From Anagrus nilaparvatae (lineage: Eukaryota; Arthropoda; Insecta; Hymenoptera; Mymaridae), in contig JAKSXM010000040.1 in assembly GCA_022575985.1 (NCBI GenBank), positions 15,456,001 through 15,520,000 on the forward strand: DNA of 64,000 nt, given 5' to 3'. Positions 22,533 to 33,783 of this stretch are shown here, piece after piece. The translations under genes were made by a program, and so were the position numbers. Under the pieces are notes generated by a model. The model was not told the DNA's origin. It saw only the letters and a program-made list of their open reading frames with translations, and ran no database searches. Positions within the stretch are counted from its first letter, which is position 1. Each line of letters starts with the position of its first letter.

Positions 22533-25490
22533 TGAGTCATTCTCTGTCAGAAAAGCAAAACCTTCCAGGTCGGGTCGCTGAAACCGGCTGAAACCTTTTT
22601 TTTGCCAATTACCTATCCAAAATGGACTATGTCCCCAAATTTTAGCCCTTAATATGGAAAAATAAGCCCAGGGCGAATTTTTGAAAAAAAAAACGCGTTT
22701 TCATCTTTTCTCAGCCACCCATTCTTCTTTTATATGCCATTCCTTGTAGAAATTATTAAAAATAATGAAAAAAGAGGTACTATAGTAAAATTTCCTCAGG
22801 AATCCATTCCTGCCATTAGTTTTGAAAAATTTCTACACGGGGAGCCGGAAAATCGATAAATTCACAGGGTATTTTACGGAAGCTACAGAAAAAATATATA
22901 TCCGAATTTTTTATTAAGCTTCTCAGAAAAAGCGTGTTTTTATATATATTTTCGGATGCCATATCAACCTAGATGCGATCGAACTTCCTAGACCCTAAAA
23001 TAATCAAAAAATCGTAAATTTTCCTCAATTTTTCTCATTTTTTTTCAATTTTTTGAATTTTCCCGCTCTAAATGACTCCGAATGATATAAATAAGTTAAG
23101 ATTCGGATTCCCAGGGAAATTTTACATACTTTCCTTATTTAAATAATTTTTAGGCTTTAATGTAAACGATCTCACACCAAATGCTTTCAACACAAAAGTC
23201 GGATTTTCTTCGTTTTTCAACATTTTTTTTGAATTTTTCCGCGCTAAAAGACCTAATAAGAGTCAAATAAGTTCAGATTTGGTTTCTCCAGGAAATTTCA
23301 TATAACTTCTATCCTATGAAAATCTTTAGGCTTAAGTATAAACGAGTTTATAGCAATGCGTTTCAAAATTCTGATGTTTCTTGTTTTTTACATTTTTTTG
23401 TATTTTTGCGGTTACTCTAACAAAAATATCATGAGGTACTATTCTCTGCCTCAAAGAGTTATATTTCCCTAAATCAAGGAACTTTCTACATTACCTGGGG
23501 GTTTTCGAGGTTGTGAAAATCATTTTTATGAATGAAAACTTTAATTTTTTCGCCCTAGCATTTATTCCAGTTTTACAAGATGGCAGACTTTAAAACATGT
23601 CAGAATAAGCTTTTTACATTGCTTGAAGGTTTTCGAGGTCGAAAAAACGTTTTTATTAATGAAATTTTTCATTATTTGGCCCCAGCACATTTTCCGATTT
23701 TCCAATATGGCGGAACAAAAAACATGAAGAGGACATGAAGACATGAAGAACTTTCTATATTTCCTGGGGATTCCCGAGCTTAAGAAAGACGTTTTGAATT
23801 ATGAAAATATTTTTACCCTAGCATATTTCATTCATAAAAACGTTTATCTCGACCTGGAAAACCCCTAGGTAATATAAAAATATCTACTTTTCATGTTTTT
23901 TGTTCCGTAATATTGGAAAATCGGAAAATATGCTAGGATAAAAAAATAAATGTTTTCACCAATGAAAACATTTTTCGCATCCTCAAAAACCCCCCAGGCA
24001 ATGTAAAAAGGTTATTCTGAAATGTTTTTTGGTCCGCCATCTTGGAAACCCAGAAAATGAGCAGGGGCTAAAAATTTTAAAATTTGATGAATGAAAACGT
24101 TTTTTTCAACTTTGGAAACCTCCAGATAATGTAGAAAGTTCCTTTATTAATGTTTTCTGTTCCGCCATCTTGGAAAAAAATATGAAAATCGAAACAATTA
24201 AAATTTTTATTTATAAAAACTATTTTTTCAACCGCGAAAACCTTCAGGTAATGTGAAAATGTCTATTTTCATGTTTTTTGGTCCACCATATTGAAAAATC
24301 AGAAAATTGTTTTCAATAAAAAATTTAAAATTACGCCTCCAGGATATCAGATTTGCCTCGTACGGTTCATTTTCATCCTCAAGTTATTCCAGCAGATGAA
24401 AGAAATTTCAGGGAGTTAACCCCCTGCCTCAGGGAGTTGACTCTCTAAATCAGGGAGTTAACTTCCTAAATCAGGGAGTTAATTCCTTAAATTAGGGTTA
24501 CTAGGGTTATATTAGGGTTAATTACTTCCTGAATTAGAGAGTTACACCCTAATTTAACTTTCTGAGCCAGAGAGTAGTACTACATGGTTATTTTTGTTAG
24601 AGTTACCGCAAAAATACAAAAAAATGTAAAAAAACAAGAAACATCAGAATTTTGAAACGCATTGCTATAAACTCGTTTATACTAAAGCCTAAAGATTTTC
24701 ATAGGATAGAAGTTATATGAAATTTCCTGGAGAAACCAAATCTGAACTTATTTGACTCTTATTAGGTCTTTTAGCGCGGAAAAATTCAAAAAAACTGTTG
24801 AAAAACGTAGAAAATCCGACTTTTGTGTTGAAAGCATTTGGTGTGAGATCGTTTACATTAAAGCCTAAAAATTATTTAAATAAGGAAAGTATGTAAAATT
24901 TCTCTGGGAATCCGAATCTTAACTTATTTATATCATTCGGAGTCATTTAGAGCGGGAAAATTCAAAAAATTGAAAAAAAATGAGAAAAATTGAGGAAAAT
25001 TTACGATTTTTTGATTATTTTAGGGTCTAGGAAGTTCGATCGCATCTAGGTTGATATGGCATCCGAAAATATATATAAAAACACGCTTTTTCTGAGAAGC
25101 TTAATAAAAAATTCGGATATATATTTTTTCTGTAGCTTCCGTAAAATACCCTGTGAATTTATCGATTTTCCGGCTCCCCGTGTAGGAATTTTTCAAAACT
25201 AATGGCAGGAATGGATTCCTGAGGAAATTTTACTATAGTACCTCTTTTTTCATTATTTTTAATAATTTCTACAAGGAATGGCATATAAAAGAAGAATGGG
25301 TGGCTGAGAAAAGATGAAAACGCGTTTTTTTTTTCAAAAATTCGCCCTGGGCTTATTTTTCCACATTAAGGGCTAAAATTTGGGGACATAGTCCATTTTG
25401 GATAGGTAATTGGCAAAAAAAAGGTTTTAGCCGGTTTTAACGACCCGACCTGGAAGGTTTTGCTTTTCTGACAGAGAATGACTCATGTGC
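22533..25490. mobile_element. Foldback element with ~930 bp inverted arms
   Basis: The left arm (22533 to about 23466) and right arm (about 24555-25490) are reverse complements with few differences; both outer ends read GAGTCATTCTCTGTCAGAAA inward. The centre (about 23480-24340) is a run of ~110 bp units in both orientations built around 'GGTCCGCCATCTTGGAAA'-like text and AAAACCCCCAGG motifs. No transposase is encoded. The central motif is shared with the foldback element at 60983-62280, so both belong to one non-autonomous family. Confidence 0.88.
24400..24550. repeat. ~24 bp minisatellite with TTAGGG-like stretch
   Basis: Units of AATCAGGGAGTTAACTCCCT type repeat about six times, followed by AGGGTTACTAGGGTTATATT. 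It lies between the core and right arm of the foldback element. Confidence 0.65.
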
Positions 25491-26123
25491 AAGATCAAAT
25501 TTTCAATTAATTTTTTTTTTTAAATTAAATTTGTATTATAAGTCATTTTATATGTTTTAGGGCATTTTCTGAGAAGTTTGGAACATTTCAAAGACATTTT
25601 TTTAAGTTTACTTCAAACGTTCAAGCATTTTTCTAAAATTGTTTAAAAGTCGGGAAATCTAACTTAATCCAACTTTTTTCTTCTTAATAAATTTTGAGCT
25701 ATTAAATTATTCTTTTTTAATCGACGCAAAATTTTATTATGGAATGGATAAAATAAATTTCAAAAGTTTATATTTACAACAAAATTAATTATTACAAAAA
25801 AACTAATGTTGGTAATTGTTCTACTATACTGGCCCAGTAAAAAAAAAAAAAATTATTCCAAAAATTATGTTATAATTTTTTTTAATGAGAATAATTATTA
25901 TTTATAAATAAAAAATATAAAGTCTTTGAATATATTAAAATAATTTATAAATTTTTTTTATTAATTTTTTTACAAATTTGTAATAATAAAAAATATATGT
26001 ATTTCAAAAGTAATTGCTTAAATACTAAATATATATATAAAAATAGAATCGAGTAATAATAATAAAATTAATTAATAATAATTAAAAAAATATAAAAAAT
26101 ATATTAATATAATTAAATAAAAC
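25491..26123. other. AT-rich spacer
   Basis: Nothing recognised. It separates the foldback element from the convergent RPAIN-like gene. Confidence 0.5.
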
Positions 26124-27057
26124 TTAAAATCTTGCAATAATACAACATAATTTACAAAATATAATTAAATTTTGATTACTTTCAACGTAAAATTCAAGAT
26201 CGTTTTCACATAACATTAAATGATTCGATATTTGTTGATTAAACTTTAACTTGAAATCTTGAAAACTATGTTAATTTTACAATTTTTAATCCACATTGAC
26301 ATGTAATATAATTCAACCATTGATTAATATAATTTAGTTTACAAATTGGACAAATTAATTTTTCTTCTGTTCTAATGTACGATTCTATTTCCAAATCGTT
26401 CAATGTAAGTAATTCTTTTAATTTTTGTTCATCTAAAAAATTAAATAAAATAAAATAAAATAGTAATAGTTATTTAAGTTTAAATTTTAAGTTTTATTTT
26501 TTAGCAATTTTTAACAAAGAATGATTGAAACCATAGTGTTATTTTTTATATTTGGTTTTAATAAATTTTCTTTAAAAGTAATATTATAAAAATAAAAATT
26601 ATGAGATATTAAGAATTAAAGTTTTTGTTAATTTTTAATTTTTTGTTTAGCAATTATTAATTTAAAAAAAAAAAATACTAATATTCTAGTAATTTTTTTC
26701 ACAAAATATTCTAAAGCCACAAAAAAAATGTATAAAAATTTTTTAACAAATATTTTTCGAAGAAAATTCTACCTATCTGGCCATTTAAAGTCAATGGTTT
26801 TTAAAAACACGTGTTTTGAAAAATTTAATTTTTTTTTTCATAATTTTAAACTTTAATTTCTTGAAGCGATAAGAGGTAATTATCATTTTTTAGTTATAAA
26901 TAATAAATATGAAAAAATAATTTAATTACACAAAAATAAACTTTGTTTTATGTATTAAAAACTTTTATATTTATTTACCTTGATTATTAATGTTTGTTGA
27001 AGGTTTTTCAATACATAATTTTTTTGAAAATATTAAATGAAGATCTTCTTTACTCAT
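26124..27057 (-). CDS. RPA-interacting-protein (RPAIN)-like, spliced, one frame break
   Basis: Minus-strand exon 1 (27057-26979, MSKEDLHLIF) joins in phase to exon 2 (26432 downward). Exon 2 carries LICPICKLNYI and ITCQCGLKI, the CxxC...CxCG zinc pattern of the RPAIN C-terminal domain. A TAG follows at 26268-26266, but one base later in frame the family's C-terminal features continue (FNQQISNHLMLC, then FYVESNQNLIIFCKLCC) to TAA at 26124. RPAIN imports RPA into the nucleus. The usual basic N-terminal part is not seen, so upstream exons may be missing or lost. The frame break needs one extra base around 26260-26270 and could be real or an error. It lies 4.8 kb from the RPA70-like gene. Confidence 0.72.
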
Positions 27058-27337
27058 TGCAAAATTTAATTTTTATTATATGTATTTTTTAAAAATAAAG
27101 TTTTTTAAAAATTATAAATCTTTAAATAATATTTAATTATAAATCAAAAAATATAAAAATTAAAAATATAAGAATATTAAAAAATTGTAAATTAATTTAG
27201 GTTATTATATGAGAACCTTTGAATATTTTAAAATGAATATTATTTCCAATATAAAAAAAAAGGTTATATTTAAATTAATGTAAAAAAAACTAATTTCAGA
27301 CTATTCTTATGTTTAAAATAATAAAATTTTTCTAATT

Positions 27338-27490
27338 GTTATTTACGAAACAAGTGATAGAAAATTATAACATGCCAAATGTAAACGCATTTGGTAAAAT
27401 TTACATTTTATATCACAAATTTCATACATAATTTTATTTCAAAATTGCGTTAATGTTGTTCCACCAATGCTTAAACGTAACTTACATAAA
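27338..27490. repeat. Foldback MITE, copy 2
   Basis: TTACGAAACAAGTGATAGAA and ATATCACAAATTTCATACAT are inverted ends with inner ATGCCAAAT / GCATTTGGT. It is followed by GCGTTAATGTTGTTCCACCA, matching the flank of copy 1 at 15652. Confidence 0.65.
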
Positions 27491-27522
27491 GAAAACAATT
27501 CACTACCCAGGTATCTTATAAT

Positions 27523-27727
27523 AGTACACCTGCAATCGGTGAAGTTAATAACCCTCATCGTTACTGATTTGAAACAGTCTCTCTTAGAGAAATCCAGCGT
27601 TATAAAAAAAGCACTGAATTGTCAATCATTAAACATAAGAGTAGCTTTGTTATTTTAAATGAACCGAAATTAGTTAATTTAGCATTGGATTTTTTTTCAA
27701 CTGTTTCAATCGTGTTTCAACAATAAA
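27523..27727 (+). pseudogene. Histone H3 relic
   Basis: Reading from 27523 in one frame gives a clear H3 core: S-PA-G-V--PHRY, then a TGA at 27565-27567 where H3 has Arg (CGA to TGA would explain it), then TVSLREIQRYKKSTEL-I. Further weak matches (LALDFF...FQQ) follow to 27727 after a frame change, corresponding to the H3 segment around AQDF. Upstream and downstream parts are lost. The relic abuts the foldback MITE at 27338. No function expected. Confidence 0.8.
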
Positions 27728-29183
27728 TTTTAAAGTTGGAATTAAATAAAATATATTTTATTCAACTTTTTATCGACTTTTTATTATTATTATTACCTTT
27801 TAATTATAATTCTACTTAAAAAAGATTTAAACGCTAAATAAGGAAAATTTATTTTTAAAAATATTATTTTAACTTTTAAGGATTAAAATTCAGTATTATA
27901 AAGTTTTGATTACAAAAAAATCATTTTTTTTTTTTTTTTTTTTTTATTATTTTTACTTTTCAAGTCAAAAAAAAAATTATAAAAGATAGGGATTTTTATA
28001 ATAATTTAAATGAGTTTTTCATCTGCTATTAAGAAATAGTACGTTTTTGCTATTCTTAATAGTATATTTATAATCATGAGAGTAAAAAAAAATAATGGCT
28101 CAGATCACACGTTAATTAGTATCCAAGCACGGTGCCCCTGAAACAATTTAAATAAAAATTCAAATTACCCCCGAGATTCCAATGGAAATTTGTTTTTTAG
28201 TTGTTCAGAGTCACAAAAATCAAAAAATTTAAAAAATCCGTCTGGCGTTTTTTTTTTAGCTAAAAACTGTTTCATTTCGATATTATAATATAGAAAATAA
28301 TCGGAAAATAATAAATAAGTTTTTATGAAAGTTGTTTTAAGTTATAAAAAATAATTTCTAATGAAATTAGCTACTAGCGGCTCCTATATTTAATTTTCCA
28401 TTGGATTATATTAAATTATATTTAAATTTCCATTGGAATCTCGGGGGTAATTTGAATTTTTATTTAAATTGTTTCAGGGGCACCGTGCAAGGTAAAGCTT
28501 AGATTCTGTATTACAAACAGTCATGATTTAAACTTGTCTTTACTTACATTGAGAGTAATAGTAACTAATAATAATATTACTACAAATTATAGTAAAATTA
28601 CTATTTTTGTAGTAATTTTATTAAACTGTAGTAAAATTAGTAAACGGTAGTAATATTAAGTTCATTATTTTTTATAGTGAATAAAATAAAGTAAATATAA
28701 TAAAATTAAATTAAATAAAAAACATTAAATTCATAACTTATTAATTATTATTACTACTTAAATATTAAAAAAAATAAAGAAAAGAAAGAAAGTAAGAAAA
28801 GAATTTAAATGCCTCCTGTAGGATGCATGTAAATTATCTTCATGTATACGTGGAATATGTATATATAACTATTAATCATTGATTAAAATTGATTTTTCAC
28901 CTCTTTTTATCCTAATTTTCTACCACTAGATGAAATTTTATGATTTGTTTGAATGACTTTTCATATTCAAATTCAGTCAAATTCATAACCTATTAATTAT
29001 TGTTACTGCTACTTAAATAATAAAAATAAAACAATAATTAAAATTAATAAATAAAATTATTTTTTTTTCATTCATTTTTGAGGTTAAGAAAAGATAAGCT
29101 ATAATATTTTAATAAAAATATTTACTAATCCATATAATTAAAAAAAAATAAAAAAATAATTGATTAAACGTTTAAAATATAAA
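27728..29183. other. AT-rich spacer with one MITE
   Basis: Apart from the MITE at 28127-28488 no gene or clear repeat is seen. Short ATTACTA/TAGTAAT runs lie at 28555-28640. Confidence 0.5.
28127..28488. mobile_element. MITE with 66 bp perfect-type terminal inverted repeats
   Basis: Left arm 28127-28192 starts GCACGGTGCCCCTGAAACAA; right arm 28423-28488 is its reverse complement. The 230 bp core includes a reversed fragment of the GC-richer dispersed repeat (TAGCGGCTCCTATATTTAA). No coding capacity. Confidence 0.85.
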
Positions 29184-29487
29184 ATGGGATATAATAAATT
29201 GATATATAAAAATTTTAATTTTAAGTATCATAAGAATGGAAGGTGGAATATAAAAAGTAAAACAACAATAACTTTAGAAAATCGCTTAGATTTTATGAAA
29301 CCAATTCATTCACATTTTATTTTAATAAAAATGGAGGGAGAATATAAGAATGAAAATAATTTATCAGGTAATAAACTAATTTTAAACATTTTATTTTTAT
29401 ATTATTGAAAACAAATTAGAAAATTATTTAGATATACGTTTTTTAGATGACGAAATTAAGAAAATTATTGACCAGTTATTTGAATAA
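29184..29487 (+). CDS. Small spliced gene, unknown, 83 aa
   Basis: Exon 1 29184-29367 (ATG, MGYNKLIYKNF) and exon 2 29420-29487, joined in phase over a 52 bp GT-AG intron, ending FLDDEIKKIIDQLFE. Lys/Asn-rich with a short acidic helical C-terminus. No family recognised. A TAA stands upstream in the same frame, before the next upstream TTG codon. Could be a remnant of a larger gene. Confidence 0.35.
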
Positions 29488-29849
29488 AATAGTATATAAA
29501 AGTTAAAATGAATTTATTATGTTCAAATCTTTAATTAAATTTTTAATTATTTATTCAAAAAAATTTTTTAATTTAAAAATATAAATAGAACATTATTTAT
29601 TACATTTATCATAAATTATCACAAGGATGAAAATATGTATCACACGATTTTACAAATGTGTATGAAAAACTTATTAAATTTATTTATTTTCTTCATAAAA
29701 CTTTTTAATCGCATAAAAAAAAAATTAAATACATAAAAAAAATTTTTAATACTAAGAGCACTTTGAACGATTGTTACTATAAAAATACAAAAAGTACATA
29801 AGATTATAAATAACGATATAAAAATTAAAAAAAAAAACTTATAACCAGT

Positions 29850-30140
29850 TTGTGTTTACACAAACTAACGCATGGAAAATGTTTACTTACATCTGACCAT
29901 AGACACACAAAAAAAAAATAAAATTTTCTATTTTTCTAAACCCAGACTATTCTGATTCACTAAACGCGTTACAATATTAAATTTCAAGTTTCTAAACCCA
30001 GACTATTCTTACTCACTAAACGCGTATTATTCTATGTCCCTTAAATCAAAAATATTATAAGTCCCTAAATTCGAATTATTTCAAATCCCAAAATTGAAAT
30101 TATTCTAAGCCCCATTTGATTCCCTCCCTTAAAAAAGACA
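29850..30140. repeat. MITE-family copy (CATGGAAAATG end)
   Basis: GTTTGTGTTTACACAAAC followed by CGCATGGAAAATGTTTACTT and CCATAGACACACAAAAAA, as at 14765. Internally a ~50 bp motif with ACCCAGACTATTCTGATTCA is repeated twice. Confidence 0.6.
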
Positions 30141-30213
30141 GGAAAGAAAATCGTACAACAAAAGCCCACCAATTATATTTTGAAACAATAAATTTTTACA
30201 ATCGAGGTATATG

Positions 30214-32180
30214 CATACTATCGGTTTGAAAAAGATGCGAACCTCGAGTTTTTTATTAATATCTTCCCCAAAAATAAAGATAATTTAATGAAATAAAATT
30301 TTTCTAAAAATTTAACCATATTTTTATTCGAATCTCAAAGGAATTTAACGCAACTATTCTAGAAGTGATTTTATTGCAAAAACAAATAAAAAAACGAGAA
30401 TTTTAAGAATTTTTTTTTCGCTCCATGACTTTAGACCCGAAAAAAGAGTTGAAGGAATCATCCGATTTTGACAAAAATTTAACCAGTGATAAATACACCT
30501 TTCTTGTGCATGTTACAATTTTAAAAATTTAAATATTTCAATTCGCAAATTTTTTATGGGCTTCAGAAGAAGAGGCCTTCATCTCATCAACAAATTGTCG
30601 TATCGGCTTCCTTTTTTTTTTAATCGATAGCTTACTGTTTGTAGATTAAAAATATATATTTTGTTAATGTAGCGAATTATCGATTTCTGAGCAATAACGA
30701 TTCTAAAATACGGACAGGTGCATTCTATTCATCTATTGTTTTTCACTGTTTTAACCCGTATTCATGAATATTTAAAGAAAAATAATATTCTTCGCCTCTC
30801 ATTATTCTTAATTTGTTCGTTCATGCTACAACATCTGGTATGAGAAATAAAAATTAATTTGCAAATTTTTATAAAAATTGCAATTTTTAATTACCGTATG
30901 AAATGTGCCGATTAATCTGCCTAAAAAGAACTTTGAATCGCAAAAATCCGCCAAAAAATGGTCAATGTAGAGGGTTAAAATCCAAAGGGTAAATTTTTTT
31001 GTTTTGCTGATATCAACGTCGATTTTTGACCGATTTTTACGATTCAAATTGCTAATTAATCAGTTTTTTGAATAGAGAAAATTGGCAAATTGAAAATAAA
31101 ACTCTTTGAACAATTAGCAAAAATGAAAAGAAAAATTTTGAGATCATATAGATAAAAAAAATTTTAATTTATCCCGCTGAGACCAGGGTAAGACCCAAAA
31201 AAATATATCTTTCCAACTTTACCTGTTTCTCAGCGAGATATCTCTTTTGTCTATCCGATTTTTCTTTTCATTTTTGCTAATTGTTCAAAGAGTTTTATTT
31301 TCAATTTGCCAATTTTCTCTATTCAAAAAACTGATTAATTAGCAATTTGAATCGTAAAAATCGGTCAAAAATCGACGTTGATATCAGCAAAACAAAAAAA
31401 TTTACCCTTTGGATCTTAACCCTCTACATTGACCATTTTTTGGCGGATTTTTGCTATTCAAAGTTCTTTTTAGGCAGATTAATCGGCACATTTCATACGG
31501 TAATTAAAAATTGCAATTTTTATAAAAATTTGCAAATTAATTTTTATTTCTCATACCAGATGTTGTAGCATGAACGAACAAATTAAGAATAATGAGAGGC
31601 GAAGAATATTATTTTTCTTTAAATATTCATGAATACGGGTTAAAACAGTGAAAAACAATAGATGAATAGAATGCACCTGTCCGTATTTTAGAATCGTTAT
31701 TGCTCAGAAATCGATAATTCGCTACATTAACAAAATATATATTTTTAATCTACAAACAGTAAGCTATCGATTAAAAAAAAAAGGAAGCCGATACGACAAT
31801 TTGTTGATGAGATGAAGGCCTCTTCTTCTGAAGCCCATAAAAAATTTGCGAATTGAAATATTTAAATTTTTAAAATTGTAACATGCACAAGAAAGGTGTA
31901 TTTATCACTGGTTAAATTTTTGTCAAAATCGGATGATTCCTTCAACTCTTTTTTCGGGTCTAAAGTCATGGAGCGAAAAAAAAATTCTTAAAATTCTCGT
32001 TTTTTTATTTGTTTTTGCAATAAAATCACTTCTAGAATAGTTGCGTTAAATTCCTTTGAGATTCGAATAAAAATATGGTTAAATTTTTAGAAAAATTTTA
32101 TTTCATTAAATTATCTTTATTTTTGGGGAAGATATTAATAAAAAACTCGAGGTTCGCATCTTTTTCAAACCGATAGTATG
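30214..32180. mobile_element. Near-perfect 2 kb palindrome (foldback element)
   Basis: Left arm 30214-31135 and right arm 31259-32180 are each 922 bp and almost identical as reverse complements (only a few substitutions seen, for example near 30951 and 31455). The spacer is 123 bp. Mirror-image 73-aa frames in both arms are by-products. No transposase is encoded. The near identity indicates a recent origin or gene conversion; a transcript through it would form long double-stranded RNA. Confidence 0.93.
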
Positions 32181-32233
32181 TGCTTATGCATGCAGGAAAC
32201 GTGTTACTTTCACCTATTCTATATGATGAAATT

Positions 32234-32338
32234 TATCATGAATAGAATCTGAAGTATGGGCCGATCTGGCCAGGTTTGGAAAGTATGGCTTCCAAACCTG
32301 GGCCAGATCAGCCCATACTTCAGATTCTATTCGGGATA
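32234..32338. ncRNA. GC-richer ~100 nt hairpin (miRNA-precursor-like or tiny MITE)
   Basis: 32241-32281 and 32290-32331 pair as a ~41 bp stem (AATAGAATCTGAAGTATGGG on the outer side, CTGGCC-AGGTTTGGAA inside) with one mismatch, one bulge and an eight-base loop. The outer TTATC/GATAA also pairs. Near-perfect pairing is more typical of a small inverted-repeat element or siRNA hairpin than of a conserved miRNA. Confidence 0.5.
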
Positions 32339-32524
32339 AAAGAGTATTCATTTTACATAATTGAGAAATAGTTAAATTTCAAATATCTTTTTTCCTACGG
32401 GATAAACTTTATAAATTTTGTGTTTTTTTTTTAACTTTGGTTTTATTAACATCTTAAGAAATTCATTCCCCCCATTATGACATAAATTTTAAAAATAAAA
32501 ATAAAAATAAAAATAAAGACACTT

Positions 32525-33262
32525 ATCTTTAAATTGAAATGGCAGCCAAGTTTAATAATGGTTCGTAATACCCCAGCGTGTCCTTTATTAACAGCAAGAT
32601 TAACAGCTATATGCAATACGTCTTCTATTTCTTGAATTTAAATCGAATCCAACAGCTACTAATGCAAATATTGCTTTTGATTCATCGCTAAATGCAGCAT
32701 GATGAACTATTGTATCACAAGAGAAATTCTGAAAATTCTATGAGGCCATAAGTTAGCAACGCACACAGATAACATTAATAAACAGACACAACACAGACAC
32801 TTAAACAGCATGATGAACTATTGTATCACAAGAGAACTTCTGCAAATTCTCTGAGGCCATAGCTTGGCAACGCACACAGATAACATTAATAAACAGACAC
32901 AACACAGACACTTAAATAAACACAACACACAATGCCCATATACAAGGATCTCTTGTGAGATGCGTCTGGATAATCCTCATGGAGTAGGTAGATCTAATTA
33001 TTAACCATTCTGTAAAATTAAAATTTATAAACAAAAAAAAATAATAAAAAAAAAGATAGAAAATTTCTTATACATAATACCTCAAATTCAACGTCAGCTT
33101 GATAACAAAGGAATAATTTCATTAATTACTACTAAATGACCAGGTTGATTAATTGCTTGTAAGACAGTGTGTCTAGCAAATATTACATCAGCTATTAATC
33201 TTCTTTAACATTCTTCACATTTAATCATCATTTCCTGCATTTGGATTTCAATCATTTCCTTG
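32525..33262 (-). pseudogene. mind bomb (MIB)-type ankyrin-repeat relic
   Basis: Minus-strand pieces match the ankyrin block of MIB E3 ubiquitin ligases, which promote Notch-ligand endocytosis. At 33200-33100 the reading RHTVLQAINQPGHLVVINE is followed after a frame change by QADVEFE and a GT donor. At 32716-32530 DTIVHHAAFSDES, GFDLNSRNRR, and after another frame change HIAVN, NKGHAGVLRTIIKLGCHF. The order and wording follow the MIB repeats AVHHAAFGDE, ADLNARNKRR and HIAVNKGH. A TAA lies at about 33208. No intact frame remains. Only a fragment of a ~1,000 aa protein is present. Confidence 0.75.
32695..32925. repeat. Tandem duplication of ~115 bp within the mib relic
   Basis: The stretch beginning GCATGATGAACTATTGTATC and ending ACACAACACAGACACTTAAA occurs twice in a row with a few substitutions (32696-32810 and 32811-32923). 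It duplicates the end of the ankyrin exon and its flank. Confidence 0.85.
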
Positions 33263-33609
33263 GAAGCACATGTTTAATATATTTTTTCCTTTAATTGGAA
33301 ATTAAATTATTTTCTTAACACACGTATTCGTCTTAATAATAAATTATTTAAATATTTTGATTTTTAATATTATTTAAAAGTCTTGATTTTTAACCAATAT
33401 TCCATTAGGAAGAAGATCTTTTAACTTTTCTAGAAAAGACAATTCGTTTCCGGACGCCATGTTGGGTACTGAAAATTTTTAATCCCCGGAAACGGATTAT
33501 CCCGGTAACCCAATGTCCTGTGTGTATTTGTTTCCCGCCGGCCACATATACATGAATTATAATGTCATATATAATGTCGGTAAATGAAGAATCTATATAT
33601 CAACAGTTA

Positions 33610-33783
33610 TTATTGAAATTTTTTTTTATCAACAGCAGCTGGAGCAGTACCAGCTTTTCTAGCTTCTTCAAGTTCTTTTGCTTTTTGCCAATCTTGACGG
33701 CTCTTTTTCTTTGGCTCATCTTCAAAGGCTTCAGCATTTTTTAAGAACACAGAAACTAGAGCATTAACTAAAGAATTTGCCAT
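33610..33783 (-). pseudogene. SLU7 N-terminal fragment
   Basis: 57-codon frame starting [10 protein letters not shown]. Residues about 23-52 ([20 protein letters not shown], then AGTAPAAVD) match the conserved N-terminus of the splicing factor SLU7, a second-step spliceosome protein. In the family this continues with an Asp-Ile-Asn-Pro motif, but here it runs into an A-run and stops. No good splice donor is seen at the break. It could be a truncated copy or first exon; the rest of SLU7 is not in the window. Confidence 0.6.

Noticed and set aside
27467..27658. 63-aa frame over the H3 relic
   Set aside because: It is in a different frame from the H3-like reading and has no similarity of its own.
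30826..31568. Two identical 73-aa frames on opposite strands
   Set aside because: They are mirror images inside the two arms of a palindrome and show no protein family; they are a consequence of the inverted repeat.
33374..33462. Minus-strand start MASGNELSFLEKLK as first exon of a gene
   Set aside because: It has a good start but runs into an A-run and a stop within 31 codons; neither reading frame nor splice donor gives a convincing continuation.
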